Source: Aldehydirespirator sp965204415
GTDB taxonomy: Bacteria > Actinomycetota > Acidimicrobiia > Acidimicrobiales > Aldehydirespiratoraceae
Assembly: GCA_965204415.1 (NCBI GenBank)
Contig: CBDBEL010000003.1
Coordinates: forward strand, 1,054,001 to 1,118,000
DNA: 64,000 nucleotides
Direction of reading: 5' to 3'
Of this stretch, positions 34,873-43,486 are shown piece after piece (within the stretch, counting starts at the first letter, position 1; every line of letters starts with the position of its first letter). Made by a program: the position numbers and the translations under genes. The notes beneath the pieces are model-generated. The model searched no databases. It was not told the DNA's origin and saw only the letters and a list, made by a program, of their open reading frames with translations.

Positions 34873-36399
34873 ATGGACGATCGTTCACCGGTCGAGGTCA
34901 AGAACCTATCGAAGACTTTTCCCGGCACCCGGGCATTGGCCGACGTGTCGCTCCGGCTGGCGCCAGGCGAGATCCACGCCCTCGTCGGTCAGAACGGATC
35001 TGGGAAGTCGACGCTCATCAAGATCCTGGCTGGCTACCACCAGCCCGACCGCGGCGGCGAGGTCTGGGTGGGCGGCACCGAGATCACCACCGATCGCGGC
35101 GCTGCGGCTCACCGCCTCGGACTCCGCTTCGTTCACCAGGGCCTGGGGCTGATCGACGAGCTCAACGCCGTCGACAGCTTCGGCCTGGTCAGCGGCTTCG
35201 CGCGGACGACAGCCGGGAACGTGAACTGGAAGGCGCAGGCCAGCGAGGTCCGCGCCCAGCTGGCCCGATTCGGTGTCGCGGTGGACGTGATGCGACCGGT
35301 CGGCCAGCTCGACGCGGTCGAGCGCACAGCGGTGGCCATCACCAGGGCGCTGGAAGGCCTCGAATCCGGGAGCGGCGCGCTCGTGCTCGACGAGCCGACG
35401 GTCGCGCTCACCAAGCGCGAGGTGAGCCAGCTGTTCGAGATCCTGCGAGAGGTCCAGCGCAGCGGCGTAACCGTTCTGTACGTCTCGCACTACCTCGACG
35501 AGGTGTTCGACATCGCCGATCGGGTCAGCATCCTCAAGGGCGGTCGCCTCGTCGCCACCCATGACACGTCGGCGCTCGACCGCGACGAGTTGGTGCGGCT
35601 CATGGTCGGTCACGATGTAGGGTCGCTTCACGGGCGGCGAAGCGAGCTGACCGAGTCTGAAGACACACCGGCCTTGCGGGTACGTGGTCTTGCCGGGCGC
35701 CAGCTCCAGGGCATCGACTTCGATGTCGCGCGTGGCGAAGTTCTCGGGATTGCCGGCCTTCAGGGCAGCGGGATCGGAGAGTGTCCGTATGCGTTGATCG
35801 GTGCGACCCGCCACCCGCGGGCAGTCATCGAGGTCGCCGGCGAGGGCGCGCCGCGGCGCACGCCGACCGTCATGGCCGATCTTGGTGTCCGGCTGGTTCC
35901 CCGAGATCGGCGTACCGAGGGCGCGGTCTCGGAGTTCACCGTGCGCGAGAACATGACGCTCGGTCGTCTGCGGTCGTTTCGTCGCGGCGGCCGGCTCCGG
36001 CCGGGGGACGAGCGCGTCTTTGTCAATCACTGGATCGACGAGCTCGAGTTGGTCCCTCCCGATCCCGACCGTGCGTACAGCACGCTGAGCGGCGGCAACC
36101 AGCAGAAGGTGGTACTCGGCAAATGGCTGGGTACCGATCCCCAGGTGCTCGTCCTCGACGAGCCGACCAACGGCGTCGATATCGGTGCCCGCGAGAAGAT
36201 CTACACCACCATCCGGGATCAAGCCGCTGGGGGCCTGGCGTTCGTCGTCTGCTCGTCGGACGCCGCTGAACTGGCTGAGATCTGCGACCGGGTCCTAGTC
36301 CTCGACGGCGGCGTGATCGAGGCCGAGCTCGTCGGCGATGACATCACCGAAGCTGCGATCGTCAGTCAGCTCCACGTCACCGAGGTGGGGGCGGCGTGA
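34873..36399 (+). CDS. Sugar-type ABC transporter ATPase (two NBDs, RbsA/XylG type)
   Basis: The protein is 508 residues from ATG 34873; a GTG at 34852 inside the upstream gene is an alternative. NBD1 has Walker A 'GQNGSGKST', a weak signature ('GQLDAVERTAVAITRALEG') and Walker B 'LVLDEPTVALTK'. NBD2 has the degenerate Walker A usual for this family ('GIAGLQGSGIGE'), an intact signature 'LSGGNQQKVVLGKWL' and 'LVLDEPTNGVDIGAR'. The architecture matches importers of pentoses, inositol or autoinducer-like ligands. The substrate is not known, and the neighbouring P450s suggest it may not be a simple sugar. Confidence 0.88.
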   Translation: MDDRSPVEVKNLSKTFPGTRALADVSLRLAPGEIHALVGQNGSGKSTLIKILAGYHQPDRGGEVWVGGTEITTDRGAAAHRLGLRFVHQGLGLIDELNAVDSFGLVSGFARTTAGNVNWKAQASEVRAQLARFGVAVDVMRPVGQLDAVERTAVAITRALEGLESGSGALVLDEPTVALTKREVSQLFEILREVQRSGVTVLYVSHYLDEVFDIADRVSILKGGRLVATHDTSALDRDELVRLMVGHDVGSLHGRRSELTESEDTPALRVRGLAGRQLQGIDFDVARGEVLGIAGLQGSGIGECPYALIGATRHPRAVIEVAGEGAPRRTPTVMADLGVRLVPRDRRTEGAVSEFTVRENMTLGRLRSFRRGGRLRPGDERVFVNHWIDELELVPPDPDRAYSTLSGGNQQKVVLGKWLGTDPQVLVLDEPTNGVDIGAREKIYTTIRDQAAGGLAFVVCSSDAAELAEICDRVLVLDGGVIEAELVGDDITEAAIVSQLHVTEVGAA

Positions 36400-37388
36400 A
36401 CGAGGCGGCCGTGAAGCCCCAGACCGGGAGCCAGACGAGAAACTGGTGGAGTTGGTGGTCCTTCAACAACATCGGCGCCCTCTACGTTTGGGCGCTCATC
36501 ATCGCCATCTTCTGGTTTCTCGAGCCGGACACGTTCGGCTCAGCGAACACGGTGACCGACATCCTCAACCAAAGCGCCGTCACCGGACTGGTGGCCCTGG
36601 CGTTGGTGGTCCCGATGTCGGTCGGCTGCTTCGATCTCTCGATCGGGGCCACCCTCGGCGTCACGTCAGTGCTCACCGCCAAGCTGCTCGCCGAGACCTC
36701 GGTCAGTCCCACGACCGCAGTCATCGTGGCGCTCCTGGTCGGCCTGGCGATCGGGCTGGGCAACGCCGTCGTCGTGGTCGTCTTCAAGATCGATCCCTTC
36801 ATCGGGACGCTGGCGACCAGCTCGCTCCTCGGCGCGTTGTCACTGTTCATCTCCGGCAACAGGACCATCGCGTCCGAGCGGCTGATCGGTGACTTCACCG
36901 AGATTGCTCGATACAAGATCCTTGGTGTCACAGCGCCCGTCTGGTACATGCTCGTGGTGGCGGTGATCCTCTGGTACTTACTCGAGCACACCGCGACGGG
37001 ACGCCACATCTACGCCATCGGCTTCAGTCTGGAAACCGCGCGCCTGAGCGGCATCAACACGAAGCGGATTCGCTTCATGAGCCTCGTCCTGTCGGCCTTC
37101 GTCTCTGGGCTGGCGGGCGTGGTCCTGACTGCTCGGATCACGGTGGGGTCGCCGACCATCGGCCCACCGTTCTTGCTCCCGGCTTTCGCGGCGGTGTTCG
37201 TCGGTGCCACCCAGCTTCGGGGCGGCCGCTTCAACGTCTGGGGCACCCTGATTGCGGTGTACCTGATCGGCACCGGAAACACGGGGCTCTCATTGGCCGG
37301 CGCGCCTCTCTGGGCGCCGCAGGTCTTCGTGGGTATCACCCTCATCGTGGCTATTGCGCTGACCGGGGTGAAGCGGTCGGTGAAATGA
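36396..37388 (+). CDS. Sugar-type ABC transporter permease (BPD_transp_2)
   Basis: This 330-residue permease starts at GTG 36396 in the ATPase stop. It has about eight to ten membrane segments, the usual 'VPMSVGCFDLSIGATLGVTS' signature near residue 68, 'IDPFIGTLATSSLLGALSLF' and 'AFAAVFVGATQLRGGRFNVW' near the C-terminus. It completes a binding protein, ATPase and single-permease system, presumably as a homodimer. The stop overlaps the ATG of the P450 gene (ATGA), tying transport to the oxidation step. Confidence 0.88.
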   Translation: MNEAAVKPQTGSQTRNWWSWWSFNNIGALYVWALIIAIFWFLEPDTFGSANTVTDILNQSAVTGLVALALVVPMSVGCFDLSIGATLGVTSVLTAKLLAETSVSPTTAVIVALLVGLAIGLGNAVVVVVFKIDPFIGTLATSSLLGALSLFISGNRTIASERLIGDFTEIARYKILGVTAPVWYMLVVAVILWYLLEHTATGRHIYAIGFSLETARLSGINTKRIRFMSLVLSAFVSGLAGVVLTARITVGSPTIGPPFLLPAFAAVFVGATQLRGGRFNVWGTLIAVYLIGTGNTGLSLAGAPLWAPQVFVGITLIVAIALTGVKRSVK

Positions 37389-38773
37389 GTCCGGGCGACA
37401 CCCTCGCATTCGCCCCCCTGCCGCTCGGTACGGCTCACGACATGGGGGCTTCCGTCGACGGCCGCCCGCTATTCGACCCCCGCGTATTCGACAGCACCGA
37501 GTTCAGGAGGAACCCCCACCCCTACTACCGGATCCTGCGCGATCACTACCCCGTGTACCGGGACAAGCTCCACAACCGGTACCTGATTACCCGCTACGAG
37601 GATGTGATTGCGGCCTATCTGGACGACGAGATCTTCAACACGATCCCCAAGGGCACATCCAACCTGGTGAACGGGAACACGATCCTGGAATTGGGCGGCC
37701 GCGAGCACACCCGCCGCCGGAGGCTCTTCGGCTCTGAGCTTGCCGGTCAGGCGCTCAAGGCTCGAATTCCGACGATCCATCGCATGGCCATGGAGATGAT
37801 CACTGAGGCGATCGAGCCGACCGCCAAGGAGATGGTCACCGGCAGCGTCGCCGGCCGGCGAACGATCGAGTTGGGCCGGGCGTTCGCCAATGAGTTCCCG
37901 ATCCGGGTCGTCGGCCATCTGCTGGGGTTCCCCGCCGAGGCCCGGGAACGGTTCTACTACTGGTACCGGTCCATGCAGGACGGCCGTCCGGGCTCCGAGA
38001 AGGCCGGGGCCGGCCTCCAGGCCCGCCAGGATCTTGGGGACTACGTCTGGGAGTTGGTCGAGGAGCGGCGCCGGAAGCCCGCCTATCTCTACGACGAGCA
38101 CGGCCAGCCCACCGGCGAGGACATCATCTCCCGGCTGAGCCGGAACAAGGTCGACGGCGGCTACCTGTCGACCACCGAGATCGTCTCGATGATCGCGCTG
38201 CTCGTGGGCGGCGGCGGCGACACCACTCGGGGAGCCATCCTGCACATGTGGCGCCTGCTCCTCGAGCATCCCGAGCAGTTCAAGGCGGTCCAGGAAGATC
38301 CCGGACTGTTTGACGCCGCCTTCCATGAGACGCTACGCCACTCCGCCCCGGTGGGAGGGATGTCTCGTTCCACCAACCGCGACATTGTTCTGCACGGCGT
38401 GCTCATACCCGCGGGCTCCTGGGTGGAGCTGGTGAACTTCTCGGCTAACCATGACGAGCGGGTATTTGCCGACCCCGAGACGTTCAACATCTTCAGGCCC
38501 GAGCTGTACACCGGTCGGGAAGTCCAGCGCGGCTACCGCCGGGACGGAAAGTGCAGCCACGTGGGGTTCGGCGTTGGTACGCACTTCTGCCCTGGTGCCT
38601 GGATCGCCCATCAGGAGACTGTTATCGGGTCCAGGATCTTGCTCGAACACATGAGGAACCCGCGCCTCACCCCCGGAAAGATCGCAAACGACGTCCACGG
38701 CGGGTTGGAGCCCATCTTGACTGATCGCCTTTCGCAGCTGTCCGAGCTGTGGATCGACTGCGATGCTCGCTGA
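37385..38773 (+). CDS. Cytochrome P450
   Basis: This 462-residue P450 starts at ATG 37385 in an ATGA overlap with the permease. All core motifs are present: I-helix 'LVGGGGDTTRGAI', K-helix 'HETLRHSAP' (ExxR), 'FNIFRPELYT' and the haem loop 'GFGVGTHFCPGAW' with the ligand cysteine. The extended N-terminus and meander suggest a bacterial class I enzyme needing ferredoxin and reductase, neither of which is adjacent. It probably hydroxylates the imported compound. A second, cysteine-less homologue overlaps its 3' end by 11 bases. Confidence 0.9.
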   Translation: MSPGDTLAFAPLPLGTAHDMGASVDGRPLFDPRVFDSTEFRRNPHPYYRILRDHYPVYRDKLHNRYLITRYEDVIAAYLDDEIFNTIPKGTSNLVNGNTILELGGREHTRRRRLFGSELAGQALKARIPTIHRMAMEMITEAIEPTAKEMVTGSVAGRRTIELGRAFANEFPIRVVGHLLGFPAEARERFYYWYRSMQDGRPGSEKAGAGLQARQDLGDYVWELVEERRRKPAYLYDEHGQPTGEDIISRLSRNKVDGGYLSTTEIVSMIALLVGGGGDTTRGAILHMWRLLLEHPEQFKAVQEDPGLFDAAFHETLRHSAPVGGMSRSTNRDIVLHGVLIPAGSWVELVNFSANHDERVFADPETFNIFRPELYTGREVQRGYRRDGKCSHVGFGVGTHFCPGAWIAHQETVIGSRILLEHMRNPRLTPGKIANDVHGGLEPILTDRLSQLSELWIDCDAR

Positions 38774-40031
38774 GGCCGAGCGCTCCTACGAGGTCTACCA
38801 GCGACAGACCTCCAAGGACATTCCCGTCGTCGTCCCTGGCGGGTTCTGGCTACGGCCGGATTTCATGGCCGATCCCTATCCGACGCTGGCCCTGCTGCGA
38901 GAGCATTACCGGTGCTTCCAGGACTGGCACACGAACACCCTCTGGGTGACCAGCTACGACGAGGTCACATCGTTGATCGCCGACGAGGCCAACTTCTCGG
39001 CGAGGCCCCGCCACGCGACCTACGAGGCCGGGCTGTTCAGCCGCGACCTCCGCGACGAGCCCCCGGTTCGCGACGCGATCGGCCTCGGGATGCAGTCGTT
39101 GGCCGAGGACGTCGCCCACCGGGCCGCCGACGGGCTGCGCGGTGACGGCGCCGACCTGGTCGGCGACTTCGTGCGCCCGTTCACTGTCGGGCTCCTGGCC
39201 GGGGTTGTTGGGATACCCGATGGCAACGCCGACCGGTTCGGCGACTCGTGGCGCACCATGCAAGAGGGGGTCGGCTGGCACGCAGGCCGGGCCGACGCCG
39301 GCGTACGGGCCGCCGCGGAACTGGTCGAGACGGCGACGCAGCTGCTGGCCGCTCCCGACTCCCTGCCAGCACCGAGCCTGCTCGCAGCCGCTCTGACCTC
39401 AGGCGATGATGCCTCACCGGGCGATGTCGCCCGGGACGTTGTGACAACCCTGCTGGAACTCGACTTCAGGACTCTGGAAGGCTCGCTCGCCAACCTCTTG
39501 TGCCTCCTGCTCACCCATGACGATCAGTTGGAGATGGTGATCGAGGAGCCGGACTTGGTCATGCGGGCGTGGCAGGAGACCATGCGCCACAGTCCGGCGC
39601 TGATGGAATCGCGTCGCTACGCCCGCCGCGAGGTAGAGCGGTTCGGCCGGCTGATTCCGCGAGGGAGCCTGGTCGTCTGCTCCGCCGGGGCCGCGAACCG
39701 TGATCCCGATGTGTTCTGGGAGCCGGATCGCTTCTGCATCACCCGCCAGGACCTGGCCCACCGCGAGCCTCGGGGCCAGTTCCGCATCGACGGCCTGCCG
39801 TCGGGCGTAGCGCCCGGCCTGGTCCCGCTGTCGAGGATGCCGGCACGCCCTGCCGACAGGCCACCGTCGCTCTACGCGCTCACCGCCGACGCCGTCGTAG
39901 CCGCGATGACAGCCCTGCTTGAACTCTGGGACGGGAAACGGCCGTCGGTCACCCGTCAACCCGGTATCGGCTCCCGGTGGGCGGGCGACGACCGTGTCTG
40001 CCGGCGCTTGCTGGTCGAACGAGATGGTTGA
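38763..40031 (+). CDS. P450 homologue lacking the haem-ligand cysteine (probable pseudoenzyme)
   Basis: This 422-residue protein starts at ATG 38763 inside the P450 gene. It aligns with P450s throughout ('LRPDFMADPYPTLALLREHY', 'DEVTSLIADEANFSARP', K-helix 'WQETMRHSPALMESRRYAR', 'FWEPDRFCITRQD'). The haem loop, however, reads 'GLPSGVAPGLVPLSRMPARP'. When 'VPLSRMPAR' is aligned with the usual post-loop helix, proline occupies the cysteine position. The I-helix AG-x2-TT motif is also missing ('LLELDFRTLEGSLANLL'). The open frame is intact, so it is a maintained protein rather than debris. Haem-less P450 relatives such as EryCII/DesVIII act as partner proteins, and a similar helper role for the upstream P450 is conceivable. 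Confidence 0.8.
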   Translation: MLAEAERSYEVYQRQTSKDIPVVVPGGFWLRPDFMADPYPTLALLREHYRCFQDWHTNTLWVTSYDEVTSLIADEANFSARPRHATYEAGLFSRDLRDEPPVRDAIGLGMQSLAEDVAHRAADGLRGDGADLVGDFVRPFTVGLLAGVVGIPDGNADRFGDSWRTMQEGVGWHAGRADAGVRAAAELVETATQLLAAPDSLPAPSLLAAALTSGDDASPGDVARDVVTTLLELDFRTLEGSLANLLCLLLTHDDQLEMVIEEPDLVMRAWQETMRHSPALMESRRYARREVERFGRLIPRGSLVVCSAGAANRDPDVFWEPDRFCITRQDLAHREPRGQFRIDGLPSGVAPGLVPLSRMPARPADRPPSLYALTADAVVAAMTALLELWDGKRPSVTRQPGIGSRWAGDDRVCRRLLVERDG

Positions 40032-40794
40032 CGTGGCCGAGCAGTTGCCGTCGCCGTCGGTCGAGTCGGGGATGGTCAAACCGGTGCTGTCGGCCTACCG
40101 TCAGGTGGCCGACCAGCTCCGGGCCCTGATCGTGACCGGCCAGATCCGTCCCGGCGAGCGGCTGCCTTCCGAGGCCAGCCTGGCCAACCTGTTCGGCGTC
40201 AGCCGGGGAACGGTCCGCGAGGCGCTGCGCGAGCTGTCGGCCCAGCACCTGGTCGAGACGTCCCGAGGCTCGGCGGGCGGGAGCTTCGTCACCGAGCCGG
40301 ACCCCGAGTCGGTGTCGGCGTTCCTCGAGTCCCGCTTCGGGCACATGTCCGGCCTCGACATGGTGAGCCTTCCCGACATGCTCCAGGTCCGCGACATGCT
40401 GGAGATCCCCATAGCCCGGCTGGCCGCCGAGAACCGCACCGAGCAGCACCTCGAGATGCTCCGGGCCTCGATCGGCATCAGGACCACTGCCGAGTACCGG
40501 CGCACCATCACCGACGACGGCCCTCCCCACTTCCACACCACGCTGCTTCACGCCGCGGGCAACCCGCTGCTGTCGATCATGACGCCGCCGGTGTTCAGGG
40601 TGCTCCAGTTGAGGTATCTGCGCGACGACCCGCCCGACTTCTGGCGATTGGTGAGCGACGAGCACGAGGAGATCCTCGTTGCGGTGGCCGACCGCGACGC
40701 CGACGCAGCCGAGGAAATGATGCGCAAGCACCTGCAGTCGCTGCGCTGCGCCTATGAGGCCGGCAGCATCCTGGAGCAGCCGGAGGCGGACTAG
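40024..40794 (+). CDS. GntR-family regulator, FadR (FCD) type
   Basis: The protein is 256 residues from ATG 40024, overlapping the P450-like stop. The winged helix-turn-helix occupies about residues 22-90 ('VADQLRALIVTGQIRPGERL', 'SEASLANLFGVSRGTVREAL'), followed by an all-helical FCD effector domain with candidate metal ligands. FadR-type GntR proteins bind short palindromes of the TNGTATACNA type. Such palindromes (TTGTATACAA, TGTATACA) occur at 43423-43434 and 45250-45259, so this protein may control the genes at 41-47 kb as well as its own operon. Confidence 0.85.
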   Translation: MVDVAEQLPSPSVESGMVKPVLSAYRQVADQLRALIVTGQIRPGERLPSEASLANLFGVSRGTVREALRELSAQHLVETSRGSAGGSFVTEPDPESVSAFLESRFGHMSGLDMVSLPDMLQVRDMLEIPIARLAAENRTEQHLEMLRASIGIRTTAEYRRTITDDGPPHFHTTLLHAAGNPLLSIMTPPVFRVLQLRYLRDDPPDFWRLVSDEHEEILVAVADRDADAAEEMMRKHLQSLRCAYEAGSILEQPEAD

Positions 40795-40805
40795 CCAGAC
40801 GTTCC

Positions 40806-40925
40806 TAGAGGCCGAGCGGATAGGCGGGACAACGCGGCCCATACGGCGCGAGGCCGTGGCCCGAGCGGCCCGTGAGCGCAGCGAACAAGAGCGGGAAAGA
40901 CCCCGGCGCAACGCGACGGGCTTGC
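40806..40925 (-). repeat. Dispersed intergenic element, copy 3 (inverted)
   Basis: Read on the minus strand, this is GGGGTCTTTCCCGCTCTTGT, then TCGCTGCGCTCACGGGCCGC, then TCGGGCCACGGCCTCGC, and on to CCGCTCGGCCTCTAG, closely matching copies 1 and 2. It lies between the convergent GntR and SDR genes. The orientation relative to transcription therefore varies among copies. Confidence 0.85.
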
Positions 40926-40943
40926 ACCTGCCCGCGCACGTTC

Positions 40944-41726
40944 TTAGCCGGGTCCGGGTAGCCGGGCCCCGGCATGCGTCGAGTCCTCGATGGAGATCGG
41001 ACGGCCCACCCACAGCCCGATGTTCTGGCCGGTGCGGCCGTCGGGCCCTTCGCTCAACAGCTCGACGAGCAACGCGGCAGCCTGGGCCGGCTGTATCCAC
41101 TCCTTGATGGCGGATTCGGTTGCCCGTTCGCCCATCCAGGCCAGTGTCATCTCGGTGACGGTGGCCCCCATGCACAGCGAGTTCACGCGGATGTTGTGCT
41201 CTCGCAGGCTGATCGACCAGTCGAGCGTCAAGCCGTTGATCGCCCACTTGGAGGCGTTGTAGAGATCCATCCTTCCGTGGCCGCGGACATCGAGGCCCGG
41301 CTCGGGGAAGACGTGATCGGTGCCGATGTTGACGATGTGGCCGCCGCCACCCTCGATCATGAAGGGGACAACCGCCCGGCCGAAGAGGAACGGCCCCTTG
41401 GTGTTCGTGTCCATCACCTCGGCATAGTCCGCGAGTGCCTTGTCCCAGTCGTCGTGCGGTCCGGTCGCGAACCCGACGCCGGCATTGTTGACCAGGATGT
41501 CGATCCGTCCGTGGGCTGCGACGGCGCCGTCGACCACCCGGCGGACGCCGTCGGGGTCGGCGACGTCGGCGACATAGGTGAGGCCGTCGACGTCGTGCAC
41601 CGCCTCCTCGCGGTCACAGGCCACTACCCGCACGCCGTGGGCGTCGAGCGTCTCGCAGAAGGCCCGACCGAGGCCGCGGGCCGCGCCGGTCACGACGGCG
41701 ACCTGGCCGTCCAGGGTGTTGCTCAT
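40944..41726 (-). CDS. SDR-family oxidoreductase
   Basis: This 260-residue enzyme starts at ATG 41726 behind GGAGGAGCC. Motifs: 'TGAARGLGRAFCETL', 'NNAGVGF', 'IVNIGTDHVF' and 'YNASK'. The last residues ('ARLPGPG') run close to dispersed repeat copy 3. It is the most downstream gene of a minus-strand group (diiron protein, ferredoxin, Rieske ferredoxin, SDR) and probably oxidises or reduces an intermediate of the same pathway. Confidence 0.88.
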   Translation of the reverse strand: MSNTLDGQVAVVTGAARGLGRAFCETLDAHGVRVVACDREEAVHDVDGLTYVADVADPDGVRRVVDGAVAAHGRIDILVNNAGVGFATGPHDDWDKALADYAEVMDTNTKGPFLFGRAVVPFMIEGGGGHIVNIGTDHVFPEPGLDVRGHGRMDLYNASKWAINGLTLDWSISLREHNIRVNSLCMGATVTEMTLAWMGERATESAIKEWIQPAQAAALLVELLSEGPDGRTGQNIGLWVGRPISIEDSTHAGARLPGPG

Positions 41727-41769
41727 GGCTCCTCCAGTGCCGCCGCGCGGCTGCGGTCGTGGCTGGTGA

Positions 41770-42129
41770 TCAGTCTGGCGTGTCAGGGCCTGGTGTGTCG
41801 GGGCCGCGCTTGGCGGGGAGCTCTATGAAGATCCGGCCGTCCCGGACCGCCAGCGAGTAGCGGGGCTGGTAGCGCTCCCGGGCCTTGCAGTATCCGGTGG
41901 CGACCTCGTAGGCCCACTGGTGGCCGGCGCACACCAGCCGGGTGCCCAGCATCACGCCCTCGTTCAGCTTGCGGCCCCGGTGGATGCACACGTTGGACAG
42001 GGCCACCGGCTCGCCGCCGTTCCACAGCAGCAGGATCTCGTGGCGGTGCAGGCTCACCACCAGCTTGCCCGCCGAGGCCAACTGGTCCGCGGTGGCCGCC
42101 ACCTCGAACCATCCCCTGGGTGGCGCCAC
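41770..42129 (-). CDS. Rieske-type ferredoxin
   Basis: This 119-residue single-domain Rieske protein starts at GTG 42129. Cluster ligands are 'CIHRGRKL' and 'CAGHQWAY' (C-x-H ... C-x2-H, about residues 48 and 67). It would pass electrons to an oxygenase, most simply the diiron protein encoded upstream. The C-terminus ends in a duplicated 'GPDTPGPDTPD', encoded by a short tandem repeat at the gene end. The intergenic space upstream (42130-42175) has CAGCC/CTCAGCC repeats. Confidence 0.85.
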   Translation of the reverse strand: MAPPRGWFEVAATADQLASAGKLVVSLHRHEILLLWNGGEPVALSNVCIHRGRKLNEGVMLGTRLVCAGHQWAYEVATGYCKARERYQPRYSLAVRDGRIFIELPAKRGPDTPGPDTPD

Positions 42130-42175
42130 CGCTCAGCCCGTCCCCGCCGTTCAGCCGTTCAGCCCGCTCAGCCGC

Positions 42176-42532
42176 TCAGCCGGTGCCGGCCCAGCCGGCC
42201 CGGGACCCGCCGCCGCTGCTGCCAGCCTCGTCGTCGAGGCCCACCTGGTCGGGATCCCAGCTGAAGGTCACGTCGCCGCAGGTGTAGGTCTGGCAGGCGA
42301 GCCGGTAGCCCTCGTCCACCAGCTCGCCCAGCCGGGCCCGCTCGCGCCGCCGGGGCGGGTCGAGGTTCTCGGCCCCCTCCTCCACCACCAGCCGGTCGGT
42401 GCCGCAGTTGCCGCTGGCGCACTGCCAAGGCACGTCGATGTCCTCCCGGATGGCCATCCGCAGCACGTTGACCTCGTCGCCGTCGGCGAAGTCCACGTAC
42501 TGGTCGGCGGTCTTGAAGTAGATGCGCGGCAC
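42176..42532 (-). CDS. Plant-type [2Fe-2S] ferredoxin with altered ligand set
   Basis: This 118-residue protein starts at GTG/ATG 42532. It has the beta-grasp ferredoxin pattern, with 'WQCASGNCGTDRLVVEEG' where C-x4-C-x2-C is expected: C38 and C43 are present but the third position is Asp46. The last ligand region 'RLACQTYTCGD' has C80 and an extra C85. Either Asp46 or C85 may complete the cluster. Related 'CGTD' ferredoxins exist in other bacteria, as far as I recall. It lies between the diiron-protein and Rieske genes and is likely an electron carrier for them. Confidence 0.8.
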   Translation of the reverse strand: MPRIYFKTADQYVDFADGDEVNVLRMAIREDIDVPWQCASGNCGTDRLVVEEGAENLDPPRRRERARLGELVDEGYRLACQTYTCGDVTFSWDPDQVGLDDEAGSSGGGSRAGWAGTG

Positions 42533-42585
42533 GCCGGTCAGAGCCCCGCGCTCGAACTCACCGCTTGATCAGCCGGCAAGCTCGA

Positions 42586-43335
42586 TCAGCCGACAAGCGC
42601 GGGTTCGCGCTCTTCTTCCTCCACCCAGGGGCCGAGGTCGGGCTCGACGTACGTCTCGTACAGTGCCTTGGTGTAGGCGAAGCGCATGTCGGCCGCCTCC
42701 CGCACGTAGTGCAGGCAGCGCTGCTGCAGCTCCGGGGTGTCGGCGTACTTGAGCACGATCTGGTAGCCGCGCTCGCCGTGGATCTCGTCGGAGGTGATGT
42801 GCAGGTCGAAGAACTCGGCCTCCCACTCCGAGAACCCGTACTTGTTGATCAGCGTCGGGTACTGGGTGCGGTAGATCGACGGCACCTGGGACTCCAGGCC
42901 CACGATCAGCGCGGCCGATGACACCACGAAGTTCTCCCGGCCCGACACGTAGTACATCCAGCCCTGCATGCCCTTGGCGAACGGCATGGCGTTGTTGCGG
43001 TCCTGCACGTAGGCCCGGGTGCCGCCGCACGCCTCGGCGAAGCGGATCAGCAGGTCGGTGTGGCGGTCGTCGCTCAGCTCCTCCTCGTACATGTTCTGCA
43101 GCAGGAAGTCCTTGGCGTCGCGGGCGTGGTCGGGCGTGTTGGCGTACATGAGGCCCAGGTAGTCGCCGAACGGGCCGATGTAGTGGTAGTGGTTTGTGGC
43201 CCAGTGCACGAAGTGCTGCTTGTGGAGCTTGCCGGTGGCCCAGGCCCGGCTGAAGGAGGCGTCCTTGGCCATCGTGCCGGCGAACGCCTCCTCGAGCGCC
43301 ACTCGGAAATCGCTGGGGGACATCAGTTCAGCCAT
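42586..43335 (-). CDS. Haem-oxygenase-like diiron oxidase/oxygenase (HDO, TenA/CADD-like fold)
   Basis: The protein is 249 residues from ATG 43335 (AGGAGC upstream). It is all-helical with candidate iron ligands in 'NMYEEELSDDRHTDLL' (E84-E86, H92) and 'FDLHITSDEIHGER' (H-x3-D-x2-H), the ligand pattern of haem-oxygenase-like diiron proteins (UndA, CADD, SznF domain). Members oxidise fatty acids, amino acids or amines. Two ferredoxin genes and an SDR follow on the same strand. The promoter region shared with the divergent hydrolase holds a perfect TTGTATACAA palindrome. Confidence 0.78.
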   Translation of the reverse strand: MAELMSPSDFRVALEEAFAGTMAKDASFSRAWATGKLHKQHFVHWATNHYHYIGPFGDYLGLMYANTPDHARDAKDFLLQNMYEEELSDDRHTDLLIRFAEACGGTRAYVQDRNNAMPFAKGMQGWMYYVSGRENFVVSSAALIVGLESQVPSIYRTQYPTLINKYGFSEWEAEFFDLHITSDEIHGERGYQIVLKYADTPELQQRCLHYVREAADMRFAYTKALYETYVEPDLGPWVEEEEREPALVG

Positions 43336-43422
43336 GGCACTGCTCCTACTGGTTCGGGTGCTGCACGACGGGTCCGGAATGGAAGGGGCGCCGGGGAGAG
43401 GTCGGAATCCCCGGCGCCCGCC

Positions 43423-43434
43423 ATTGTATACAAT
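43423..43434. promoter_or_regulatory. ATTGTATACAAT palindrome, probable GntR-family operator
   Basis: This perfect 12-bp palindrome lies between the divergent starts at 43335 and 43487. The core TGTATACA is repeated in front of the cyclic amidohydrolase gene at 45250-45257. Such cores are typical of FadR-subfamily GntR operators, and a FadR-type gene is at 40024. Confidence 0.6.
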
Positions 43435-43486
43435 ACTGGGGGTTCTGATCGGGCTCAAATCGGGCGGGCTCGGGAGGGAGACGGCC

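Noticed and set aside
43196..43486. N-terminal extension of the alpha/beta hydrolase to 43196
   Set aside because: It would run through the divergent gene start and the palindromic operator; GTG 43487 has a good ribosome binding site and matches the domain start.
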